Of a DNA stretch of 64,000 nucleotides, positions 9,535 through 19,500 are shown piece after piece. Source of the DNA: Incurvaria masculella (Eukaryota; Arthropoda; Insecta; Lepidoptera; Incurvariidae); contig OX335651.1 in the NCBI GenBank assembly GCA_946894095.1, positions 580,501 through 644,500 on the forward strand, read 5' to 3'. The position numbers were made by a program, and so were the translations under genes. The notes under the pieces were generated by a model, which ran no database searches, was not told the DNA's origin, and worked only from the letters and a program-made list of their open reading frames with translations. The number at the start of each line of letters is the position of its first letter. The stretch's first letter is position 1.

Positions 9535-10065
9535 GCTCTGTTCGGGCTATTGCTCCGCGGAACGGTTCCATTCTGTTCAGTACAGAACAGAACCAGCACG
9601 GTGCAAGATTTCATGCTCCGACAGCCCGAACGCCTCAACCATTTGACATCCATTCAATTTGTTTGACGCACAGTTTGACGTATGTGTGACGGATTCATAT
9701 CGAAAACTTCAGTCCATAAATTGGTGCTACACTGGCTGGTGCAAATAATCTCTAGTCAAAGCGTTCACCGGTCGTCGCAAAGTCGCAAAAGATTATCAAC
9801 AACATCAAACGCACAATCAAACTATTTGTCGAAAAGCAAATAACGAGCGATCAAACTCGTTGACAGCTGACAGTTTTGATTCCGTCCCGCGATTCCATTT
9901 CGCATGATAGAACAGAAAGGAGTGATTCCAAGCGATTCCGAACAGTTCTACTGTTCAGCGTAAACGGCCGAGGTAGGTACACAGAACCGTCATTCCGTAA
10001 GCCAAAACGCTTTTTCTTGCACTTTCCTGCTCAGAGTGGCTCAGAGCAAACAGCCCGAACAGAGC
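9535..10065. mobile_element. Candidate TIR element (MITE-like)
   Basis: 531 bp bounded by an inverted repeat: GCTCTGTTCGGGCT on the left and AGCCCGAACAGAGC on the right; the left arm continues ATTGCTC, matched by GAGCAAAC inside the right end. The interior carries repeated GAACAGAAC-type motifs. No target duplication is clear and only one copy is in the window, so the call rests on the termini alone. Confidence 0.5.
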
Positions 10066-11690
10066 CAATGTTGTCTTTTACCTGCACAGTGCTGTGAAAG
10101 ACCAACATTGTATTTATAATATTAAGTTTGACGGCTTACCGCGCGTATGAGAAGCAGGACGTGCTGCTCGACGTTTCGGAGTCTTGATAGGGTAGCGACT
10201 CTCTTAAAATGAGAACGCTATTATGTAGTCACGCCGTATGGTGCGTTGCGTGTCAGCGATGGAACATTTTGAATTTCGCCAAAACATCTATTCCGGTTTA
10301 GAACTTTTTCGAAATAGGCTTATAACCATTCCGGAGTGGGCTTATGAAATGTTTCGGAGTGGGCATGTAACCATTACTTACACGGAATTCCGAGCGGGGC
10401 TCGTTTTTTGTTTTTCAAAAGCGAAATAGAATCGGCGACGGTGCTGGTTTTTTTAGAAATCGAAATTGGACTAGATCATTTTTTTTAGGGCCGGAACTTG
10501 GAAAATGGATAGGAGCTGTTTTTTTAAGAGGCGGGTTGGAGTGGCGCCTGTATTTTAGGCGCCCATTGTGGAGAGTGAAATTATTAAAATTTCAGATCTT
10601 TGAGGTTTCTTGGTGTAGTTTTGGCGGGTTCTCCAGTTCCGTTGAACCCTTCATTCCGGAGTAAGCGAGTAGGAATGGGAATGCATTTTTCTTTCGCGCC
10701 GTCGCTATTGCGTGTCACGTCACACGATGTTGCGCACTGCCGGGTCAACAGTCAACAGCGCGCGAGTGATTTGTCAGTCAATATTTTGAACGGGGCAGTA
10801 CATGACACTGTCAACAATACCGATACTGACATGCTATCTGTGCACTCGAGAGGAGGCGTAAATCCACGCGACGACCAACGGAGGTCTCAACAAGGCAAAC
10901 GAATGTCAGAAGTTACAGTAATCTTGAAAATAAGATAATATTTTTTGGGTAAACCCATAGACGTGTATCACCTTGCATGATGCGATCCTTGTTAACATGA
11001 TATCTTGGTTACGGTGTTTTACGGCGAATTCGCGACACTAAGCGCTGAATCAATCAGCCTGGTTCTGCCAGGTTAATGTGTACTCTCAAGCTATTGATAG
11101 GAACAGTCGACTAATAACATACGGCACATGGCACCAGCTCAAACGGGCCCCGAAGTTTCGTGTTCAAATTTGATAAGATACCGACCTGCGTAATGTTGCC
11201 AATTCAGGCCCAATCCATTACCCCGATATGGCAGAGACGAATCGGCGCCTCGCATCGTCACCTGCACATTAATCACGCCATTGCTCTTTCGTTGCCTCCA
11301 TGTCGTTGGTCTGGCGGACCAACGAAGCGAACGAGTCAACGAGGAAGTTATACTTGTGTTTGTGTTTGTCTGTTAACTTGTCTGGCAACTTTGACACAAA
11401 TGTGTTGATTTTAGGTGGCTGTTGATCAATCAGATTCTTGACTGTAAAGAAAACCTTCAGCAAATCAGTGTTCTACTGGCATTGTTCATGCGGTCGTGGA
11501 TTTTAATTTGAATGGTCACTATGCATAGAAGCCGACGACATCTGAATATCACGATATCCTGGGTTTCTTTATGCATATGAAGAAAAAACAATTAAAGATT
11601 CCTGCGGACTGCCTTCTCCGTTTATCTTGCTTTTGCCTCGACGGATACGAAACTTCTACGTGAAGCTCGAAAGCTGTGTGGGTTTTAGCA
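10066..11690. other. Unassigned sequence
   Basis: No confident feature. Minus-strand 10141-10203 could be a short exon (acceptor-like ttctcattttaag, donor gtaagc, open frame reading RLRNVEQHVLLLIRA), but the peptide matches nothing I know. A 112-codon plus-strand frame at 10600-10938 shows no domain. The rest holds only short open frames. Confidence 0.25.
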
Positions 11691-11695
11691 GTTAA

Positions 11696-12233
11696 GGTGG
11701 CCCAACCCGGCGGGACTAACTCATTCGCGGGCACGGTATAAAACCGTGCTGTTGCGATCTGGGACCTTCTCTGTTTCAAAGAAAAAGACAGGCTCCGTGA
11801 TGAGGAAGATGCAACATGTCCACAAAAAAGACAATGTGCATAGTGTATGATTTGGTAAGATTTACGAACAATTTAATTACAAAACGACTTATAGCTAAAA
11901 GTTAACCACGACCGCAGTAGTAAAAAATCTAATAAAAACCTAATACATTATAAATCTTGATCAAATAAGCTAAGTCTGATGACTAATATTTTAAAGATGT
12001 TCTTACTTTATCATTGCGCGGATACCTCCAAAGTTATTGCATAAAACGCGCGAAAAATTCGAACTTTCGCACCTTATAACTTAGAAACCAAACACTTTAC
12101 AATGCCGACGTTCATCAGACATCTAGTTCGATCAAATAAAGCTATTGTGAGCGAAATTTGGGATCTCTGACAAGAAATATGGGTGTGATCTTCTTTCCCC
12201 GTTTGTATGGGGAGTTGAGCGAGATGGCCCACC
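11696..12233 (+). mobile_element. TTAA-flanked MITE, full-length copy
   Basis: Flanked by TTAA at 11692-11695 and 12234-12237. Same layout as 8212-8753, about 538 bp, with scattered substitutions (GAGATGGCCCACC at the right end). Confidence 0.9.
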
Positions 12234-12344
12234 TTAAAAAATATAATAGAGCCTGCATTATAGGGTGGGGGTATACATTTTTTTTATGTTCTCATTCCTA
12301 AAGGTTCAGGAACTTAACGCAAACAAACCATACGCATTGACTAG

Positions 12345-12412
12345 TATAATAATCTCAAAACGTTGTGTGAAGAAGCACCTGGCCGACCGACATGGTCTAC
12401 GCAGCGCCTAAC
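12345..12412 (+). repeat. LINE 3'-end fragment
   Basis: TGTGAAGAAGCACCTGGCC and the following CATGGTCTACGCAGC match the end of the LINE coding region seen at 27770-27810 (reading VKKHLAGRHG...). Only this short piece is preserved. Confidence 0.55.
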
Positions 12413-12559
12413 ATACCGTTGAAAACGATAAACGAAACGAAGTAGTGAGACGGCGGCGGCTTTACTCCCCGAGCGGTTCGCTCGAGCGGCTGTCGCGCTA
12501 CCCCGCACCGAGTCAACAAGTCCAGCCCGGAAGGTCGGCTGGGTGCGGGGCGCGGGTCT

Positions 12560-12747
12560 TTTGTTTGTACGACTGGAGCGAGGCCGCAGAAGTTGAGAAT
12601 GGCTCTCTTGAGGTGTACGAACAAGGAGCGGCCCGACAGAAAGCTGGCGATCCATGAGCAAAGCTTGGGAGCAATGCCAAAGGACGGGAGCTTGCCTAGA
12701 AGGCCCCGGCAAACACGGTCAAAGGCTTTGGAGATGTCCGATTCCAC
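12560..12747 (-). pseudogene. Reverse transcriptase fragment (Jockey-like)
   Basis: Minus-strand frame reading SDISKAFDRVCRGLLGKLPS then FGIAPKLCSWIASFLSGRSL, the RT block around the first catalytic aspartate in Jockey-type LINEs. Downstream the frame runs into unrelated GC-rich sequence, so this is only ~50 residues of RT. It may come from the same LINE family as the C-terminal fragments at 27.2 and 38.2 kb. Confidence 0.7.
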
Positions 12748-12871
12748 TGCCAGCGACTCCCCCGAGCTGCCCTTTGGTCGCTCGGTACGATCGAACCATC
12801 GATATAATCTGTAATCTATAATCGAACCATCGGTACGTCGCTGGATCGAACATACCAGTTTTTAATAAAAC

Positions 12872-13186
12872 AAAACCGGCCAAGTGCGAGTCGGACTCGC
12901 ACACGAAGGGTTCCGTACCATCGCACAAGATTTACAAAAAAAATACACGTTTTTTGTATGGGGCCCCCCTCTAATTATTATTATTTTATAATGTTACCTA
13001 TTTGTTGTTCTAGCGGCAAAATAAATACATAATCTGTGAAAATTTCAGCTTCCTACCTGTTACGGTTCATGAGATACAGCCCTGTGACGGACGGACAGAC
13101 GGACGGACGGACGGACGGACGGACGGACAGCGGAGGCTTAGTAATAGGGTTCCGTTTTCACCCTTTGGGTACGGAACCCTAAAAAA
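12872..13186 (+). repeat. CCGTACC/(GACG)n repeat, full copy
   Basis: Plus-strand copy: ACCGGCCAAGTGCGAGTCGG, GGGTTCCGTACCATCG, AGCGGCAAAATAAATAC, TACGGTTCATGAGATACAGC, a GACG microsatellite at about 13087-13132, and GGGTACGGAACCCTAAAAA at the end. The inverted pair GGGTTCCGTACC / GGTACGGAACCC frames the element but is not at its very left end. Confidence 0.9.
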
Positions 13187-13609
13187 GGGGTTTTACAAGA
13201 TAGGTTACAGAAACTTGGAAAATAATTAACCTAGTATGTTTTTTTCGCGGTTTCATATTGAAGTCAAGTGACCTTTCATTTGTATGGACGGCGAAAAAAC
13301 ATTGGATACTTCATTTGCGTGATGAGATATCTTATTTTCTTGGATTCATCTCTGAAGAAGGTTCGATTGCCGCGGAAAAAGAAATCGTCAAAAAAACTTC
13401 GCCGGGAGTCAAAACAAATAATGTATATTATGTTCTAGCATAGCTAGCTATTAAAAATACCTAACGTTACCCTTTAAATAGGTACAACCTACAGAATTAA
13501 CAAAAGTATAATGGTTTGGGAGCAATTTAACAATAAAGCAGGAATAAGGTTCCTCAATCGATGAGATTCTAAATCACAAAAAATATATAGAATTCAATAC
13601 TTCTTTTTA
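13187..13609. other. Unassigned AT-rich sequence
   Basis: Nothing recognised. A 61-codon frame at 13258-13443 has no known motif. Confidence 0.3.
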
Positions 13610-13700
13610 ACCGACTTCAAAGAAGGGGGAGGTTCTCAATTCGACTGTTTTTTTTAAATGTTTGTTAATTTTCGCCTGGGTGAACTCATAATGATGCCTT
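13609..13700 (+). repeat. AACCGACTTC-type repeat fragment
   Basis: Starts TTAACCGACTTCAAAGAAGG and continues GGAGGTTCTCAATTCG and CGCCTGGGTGAAC, the same order as in 14559-14760. This is a common lepidopteran repeat of uncertain class. Confidence 0.65.
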
Positions 13701-13717
13701 TTTCATTATTATGTATC

Positions 13718-14062
13718 TGGACATGGATGGCTAATACCGAACTGACCGGCAGATATTAGCCTAACACAGCACATGGGAACTAGGTGCCATGCCAGGACCT
13801 TCCTTATATTGCTTAGCTACATTGAACTGTATGGAAAACACGGACAATTTTCATTGCCGCTTCGACAATCGTCGACCACCGGGCGGGATTGACCCTACCA
13901 CCGACTAAGCAAGGAAGGGGACCTACAGTTTTAGGTGGAATGCGAACCACGGCCAACCTCAACGGTTGAAAATGGTCACCCATCCAGAACCTAATCGCGC
14001 TCAGAGGTGCTTCCCCAGCTTATCGATTCGCAAGGCGTCGCACACTGAGCTACCGAGGCTGA
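13718..14062 (-). mobile_element. SINE with 5S-rRNA-like head (reverse)
   Basis: Reading the minus strand: GCCTCGGTAGCTCAGTGTGC head, TCTGGATGGGTGACCATTTT, GTGGTTCGCATTCCACC, then the shared body and the CATCCATGTCCAG tail. Nearly full-length, missing part of the central body. Confidence 0.8.
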
Positions 14063-14349
14063 CTACTGAGCCCAGGGCACATTGCATTCGTGGATTTAAG
14101 TGGTATCTAAAGTCAATATATCTCTAAAACCTTTTTTAAAAACTGTCAATCCCCATCGCGCGACCGCAACCCTAAATGTGTTGGACAGACAGTTCCGCCG
14201 CGTCACCGGGAGCTGTCATTCGTCATTCCCTCCCCTAGTTTCACACCCCACATGTTGTCGCCGACTGACAAACGATGCGTTTCCCGTGCACGTGTGCCCG
14301 CGGGGGGTGCACGGAGGTGGGATGGGGGGCGTCATCGAACTGAACTTCA

Positions 14350-14475
14350 GCAGAGGCCGTAGTCCGACTTCTCACTTAAATTTACGTCTTACACCAAAAC
14401 GATCGACTAGCGTTTACAAATGCGTTCTTGTTCAAATGTATGAAGAATTGAAGAACACGCGCAGTGGGTGGTAAG
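14350..14475. mobile_element. Fragment of the CAGAG-type MITE
   Basis: Contains ACCAAAACGATCGACTAGCG and GCGCAGTGGGTGGTAAGCGA, matching the left half of the element at 56120-56465. No right end is present. Confidence 0.6.
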
Positions 14476-14517
14476 CGAAGTAACATATGCGACCCCAAGA
14501 TTCTTGAGCAGACTCTG

Positions 14518-14558
14518 CGTTTTTAGGGTTCCGTACCCAAAGGGCGCCAACGCAACCG
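14518..14558 (-). repeat. CCGTACC repeat, end fragment
   Basis: TTTTTAGGGTTCCGTACCCA and the following AAGGGCGCCAACG match the terminal 40 bp of the repeat; the rest is replaced by an AACCGACTTC repeat. Confidence 0.7.
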
Positions 14559-14760
14559 TTTTTTAACCGACTTCAAAAAAGGAGGAGGTTATCAATTCGT
14601 CTGTATGTTTTTGTTTTGTTTGTTACCTCATAACTTTTGCCTGGGTGAACCGATTTTGATGATTATTTTTTTAAATGAAAGCTAGTGCTTCCCAAGTGGT
14701 CCCATTTTAATTTGGTTAAGTTCTTACAATTATAGCCATGAGAAAATCATATAAGTCTTA
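14559..14760 (+). repeat. AACCGACTTC-type repeat
   Basis: Begins TTTTTTAACCGACTTCAAAA, then GGAGGAGGTTATCAATTCGT, CTGTATG, GCCTGGGTGAACCGATTTTG and ATGAAAGCTAGTGC. A related reverse copy is at 48355-48560. Confidence 0.75.
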
Positions 14761-14772
14761 AATTTGTATTAA

Positions 14773-15191
14773 GGTGGCCCAACCCGGCGGCCTCAACTCA
14801 TTTGCGGGCACGGTACAAAACCGTGCTGTTGCGCTCTGGGACCTTATCTGTTTCTAAGAATAAGACAGGCTCCGTTATGAGGAAGATGCAACCTGTCCAC
14901 AAAAAAGACAATGTGCATAGTGTATGATTTGGTAAGATTTACGAAAATTTTAATTTCAAAACGACTTATAGCTAAAAGTAAACCACGACCGCTGTAGACA
15001 AAAATCTAACAAAAACCAAATAGATTATAAATCTTGATTAAACAAGCTATGTCTGATGACTAATCTTTTTAAGATGTTCTTACTTTATCATTGCGTAATC
15101 CACCTCCAAAGTAATTTTGGATCTCTGACAAGAAATATAGGCGTGATCTTCTTTCCCCTTTTGCATGGGGAAATGAGCGGGTTGGGCCACC
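14773..15191 (+). mobile_element. TTAA-flanked MITE with internal deletion
   Basis: TTAA at 14769-14772 and 15192-15195, both termini intact. It is only 419 bp because about 120 bp are missing near 15107: CACCTCCAAAG is joined almost directly to TTTTGGATCTCTGAC. Confidence 0.9.
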
Positions 15192-15341
15192 TTAAGATGT
15201 GCACGACAAATGGACGAATAACTCAATATAACGCCAACCGATTTCGGTGATTTTTTTTATTGGAAAGGACGTGTACAAATTAGTAAGTGTACTTCAGATT
15301 CACTAAAAATAAACAAATAAAAAAAAATTACATACAAAATT

Positions 15342-15560
15342 ACCGACTTCAAAGAAAAAGCACTAAAAATGAAAAATAATTGCCATTTTTGTAGTTACGA
15401 TTTTTGTTATTTTTTGAGTCGGTGTTAGCCAAGGTAGGCAAGGTTCTCTTGATTGGCGCAGCGTGTGCCCGGCTGACGCCGACTCAAAAAATAACAAAAA
15501 TCGTAACTACAAAAATGGCAATTATTTTTTACTTTTTAGTGCTTTTTCTTTGAAGTCGGT
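15342..15560. mobile_element. Snap-back hairpin element (89-bp stem)
   Basis: The left arm 15342-15430 and right arm 15471-15560 are reverse complements with only a few mismatches: ACCGACTTCAAAGAAAAAGC at the left outer end, GCTTTTTCTTTGAAGTCGGT at the right. The loop is about 40 nt. The termini match the AACCGACTTC repeat family, so this may be a folded-back derivative of it. Confidence 0.85.
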
Positions 15561-16069
15561 TATTTTTTTTTCTTTTAAACAGAGCCGGTGGTGCCAGAGC
15601 GCAATAGCACAATTTTTGGTCGTGTCAACGAATAAGTTAGTCCCGTTGGGAAGGGCCATCTTAAAGAAGGAAAACCACAGCATACGTAGTAAATCTTGAA
15701 TGGGTTTGGCGTTTTTATGTAAGTTCCGTAAACGCCAATTCAGGTGAGAACTCACCCTACAGGACTACAGCCCAGTAATCACTCCCACATGCAGTGTATG
15801 CGCGCGGGTCACAAATCGATAATCCCAGATGACCCTGACCTCTAGACCAGCATTGATTGGAGCAGAGTGCAGGACAATTAACCAACGCGTGCGTATCGGG
15901 GTTGATGCAATACACCAAGACCTACTTGCATTTACGACGAGGTTGATTTCGAACATGCAGTCAGATTTGACTTGAATTTCATGACGAAAATCCAACCGTA
16001 AATAGATTGTCTAGCTAGGCTTGCATAACACATACGCCAACGGGATTTCTTTTTTTGTATGGAACCTGA
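15561..16069. other. Unassigned, with a MITE end fragment
   Basis: Positions about 15690-15755 (TAAACGCCAATTCAGGTGAG) match the right end of the CAGAG-type MITE of 56120-56465. Nothing else is recognised. Confidence 0.4.
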
Positions 16070-16345
16070 AATGGATGGCACATAACGACCATCACGATAT
16101 TAGCCCAATACACCACTTTCCCGAAGGAATTAGGTGCCATTCCAGGACCTTTATGAGCACTGCTTCCCTGAACTGGATGGAAAACACGTGACAATGTTTC
16201 ATTGCTGCTTCAACCATAGTTTCATCCAATGTGGTGGTACCAGCCCGGGCGGGCTTAACCCTACCGCCTAGTTTTACATGGTTTCCGAACCATGGAACAG
16301 CTTGCATTCGGAACGAAATGCACTTAACCAACTCAGAAAAGAAAG
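16070..16345 (-). mobile_element. SINE body, tRNA-type, head missing
   Basis: Minus-strand body: TTACGAAATGCACTT-type segment, CCATGGTTCGGAAACCATG, GGTAGGGTTAAGCCCGCCCG, then the body to CCATCCATTTCAGG. No tRNA-like head follows; instead 5S-type head sequence lies at 16418-16530, so two SINE pieces adjoin or have recombined. Confidence 0.65.
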
Positions 16346-16417
16346 TGGTCTTCTGAAACTCTCGCATGAGAGGCAAGTCCTCTAGATCCTACGACACAAG
16401 AGTAACGGTATAAGATA

Positions 16418-16530
16418 GTTTTACGTAGAATCCAGATCCACGGTCCACGGATCGCGCCCAGAGTTGCTTACCCTCGATTACCGAACGGCAAGGTATCGCA
16501 CAGCTTATCTTGATTTGAGGCTGACAAGAG
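16418..16530 (-). mobile_element. 5S-type SINE head fragment
   Basis: In reverse it reads GTCAGCCTC at one end, then GCGATACCTTGCCGTTCGG, AGCAACTCTGGGCGCGATCC and a CCGTGG piece, parallel to the head at 13950-14062 but more diverged. Confidence 0.45.
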
Positions 16531-16545
16531 TGCTCCTAAGGCTCA

Positions 16546-16548
16546 ATA

Positions 16549-16586
<38 letters not shown>
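16546..16586. repeat. (TAA)n microsatellite at the R4 3' end
   Basis: About 13 TAA units abutting the 3' end of the R4/Dong-like element (which ends AATAAAGGC on the minus strand). Either this is part of a TAA target or it was made by the element's own 3' end. Confidence 0.85.
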
Positions 16587-16587
<1 letters not shown>

Positions 16588-19500
16588 GCCTTTATTTCCA
16601 TATCCATGTTTTAGTTAGTAGTTTTAGTTATTATTATTCACAGTATATATTTATTATCAAATTTTAGGTTTACATTATTTAATACATAAATACAAAAATA
16701 AGCCTTAAAAAATATAAACCTAAAACTGGAAAACCTTACGGAGGTCCCACCTGGGACAAATCCTGTAAGACCGCTCCGAGCTACAGAGACAGAAACCGCC
16801 GAACGATTCTCGTGTTCGAGAGTAGAACCGCTTTCTGCATCTGGAATCGGAGCCCAATATCGATACCTAATTTTTCTAAGTGTTTGGCCAAATTCTTTGG
16901 GACAACGCCGTTCGTAGACATAACAATTGGCACGATGGTGGTTTTCCGTGCACGCCACATGGCGGTAACCTCGTGGGCCAGGTCTAAATATTTCATAAGT
17001 TTCTCATTTTCGGCCCTGTCGAGGTTTTCGTCATGTGGTATTGTTATGTCTACGAGGAAGATCTCGTTGGACTTGGGATCGACCAATACAATATCGGGCT
17101 TATTGCACTTAATTGTCTTATCGGTTTGTATTGGTCGATCCCAATAGAGCTTAGTGCCATCTTTCTCCAACACGTCTTCCGGTTTGTATTTATAATATGG
17201 CACCACTGAGTCGATGAGGCCGTATTTAAAGGCAAGTTGCTGATGAACTATTTTGGCTACTTGATTGTGCCGCTCCAGGTACTCAACGCTCGCCAGGCGC
17301 GAGCAACCGGAAGTAATATGGCGGATGGTCTCACCTGGTTGGCCACAGGCTCGGCAGGTATCGACCGATCCATCCTTCATTATATACTTCCGGAAGTTAC
17401 GCGTGACGATCATTTGGTCCTGAATGGCACAAACGAAGCCTTCGGTTTCTCCGAATAGGTCACCAAACCGCATCCATTGAACTGAATCCAAGAGATGCGT
17501 GTTTGGCGACTCTAGTACTCGGAGAAACCGTCCATGCAGTTCCTTGCCTCTCCATACTTCCACACGCTCAGTAGTGCTAACAACCGGAAGCGTAAAGCTC
17601 GCGTCGAACAGATTAAGCGGGGTGAGCTTAGAATCGCACGCCACTACCTCGATATGTCTGTTGTTTTCCGCAGCCGTCAAAAAGTAGTCACGAAGTTTAC
17701 ACACCTCGGAATTATGGAGGTTTGTGAGATTAAGCATTCCTCTACCTCCCTGTTTCCGAGGTATGTACAATCTCATGACAGACGACCGCGGGTGGTGCAT
17801 ACGGAAAGTGGTCATAGTAGTGCGAACTTTGCGATCCAGGGCCTCCAGCTCGGTCTTAAACCAACGCACTATGCCAAAGGTGTATCCAATCACGGGTACT
17901 GCCCAACTATTGAAAGCTCGAAGTTTGTTCGCACCGCTTAAGTGGCTCTTGAATATGGCTTTTGTGCGAGACCAAAACTTTGCTTTCACAGTTGTTTTCG
18001 CCTCCCCGTGATTGAGGCATAGTGATTGGTTAAGACCTAGATATTTATAGGAGTCTCCTGCAGAGAGGGCTCGAATCGCGTGCTCATCCGTGATAGCAAG
18101 GTCGGGCGAGCTCTGGACAACACCTCTTCTAGCATGAATGACTGCACATTTATCGAGGCCGAACTCCATACGTATAGCGTTACTAAATGTTAATGTTACG
18201 CTCAGGAGTTCAGCTAGATGTACCTCGTTTGTTGTTGTTAGTTTCAAGTCATCCATGTAAAAGAGGTGTGATTGTTTTCGTCCACCTCTCTGCAGTTGAT
18301 AGCCTAATCCAGTCTGGTTCAGTAAAAAGCTCAAAGGGTTAAGTGCTAAACAGAACCAGAGTGGACTAAGACTATCACCCTGGAATATTCCCCGCTTAAT
18401 CTGTATTGGTTTAGAAACATAACCTTTGGTGGAGATTACAGTTTTCCAACAATCCATACACTGGCTGAGGAAGTTTGTCAGATTGTTATCTATTTTATAT
18501 ATCTCCAAAACCTTCCTCAGCCAGGAATGCGGTACAGAGTCGTAAGCCTTTTTGTAATCAATCCACGCTATTGAAAGGTTACGTTTCTTTTGACGAGCTT
18601 GTTGGCAGATGACACTGTCAATCAGAAGCAGCTCCTTGGTGCCACGTGAACCCACTCGACATCCATTTTGAGCATCGTCCATTATTGAATATTGTAATAA
18701 ATGGTTGTTTATCTTCGTGCTCAAAATGGATGTCAATAATTTGTAAATTGTAGGGAGACAAGTTATAGGCCGAAAGTGTGTGGGTTCAGTGGCACCTGGT
18801 ATTTTAGGGAGCATGTACGTAACACCAGTGGTAAAGAAGTTTGGGAGGGTACCGGTGTCAATGGCATCCTGGAATTGTGAGGCGAGTGTTCCGTGGGCTG
18901 CAACCATTTTTTTCAACCAAAAGTTGTGCAGGCCGTCAGGACCAGGATGTTTCCAGTTCTGAATTTTCCTAACTGCATCCTGCACATCCTTTTGGTCGAT
19001 ATGCATTGCAGCCATCGGTTTTAGATTGTTATAGTTTTCCTCAACACTCTCAATCCAGGATGCTCCCTCTATGTGTGCAATGGGAACATTCCACAGACCG
19101 GACCAAAATTCAGTCATTTTGGTCCGGTCCGGAAGGTCCCCGATAGAGTTCTTTGTACCCTCCATTTCCGAATAAAACTTCTTTTGGTTACGCTCGAAGA
19201 GTTTATTCTGTCTATGTCGGTCGTAACGTGTTCTGTAACGCCGTATTCTCTGACCAAGTGCAGCGACCTTCTGTTTTAGGCGGTCTATACAGTCATCTAT
19301 GCGATCGGTAAGGTTAAATCTGGATGGTTCAATATTATTCAAAATAAAAGCTTCTCTTACCGATCGCATGATTTTGGGTCGGTGGTTACCGCGCTTAAAA
19401 CAGATAAGTCTAGCGAGGAAGGTACGGGCCTTTGCTACTCGTTGCTGGATTCTTTGTTGCCACATTGGTGTGCTCCTACTTCCTGTCGGGCTGTTGTCTG

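Noticed and set aside
10141..10203. Short minus-strand exon (RLRNVEQHVLLLIRA)
   Set aside because: Splice-site-like borders exist, but the peptide matches no family that I recognise and all three frames are open over so short a length.
10600..10938. 112-codon open frame as a gene
   Set aside because: No domain, no coding periodicity that I can judge, and no splice context.
13087..13132. CRISPR-like or minisatellite array
   Set aside because: Plain GACG tetranucleotide run inside the CCGTACC repeat, without spacers.
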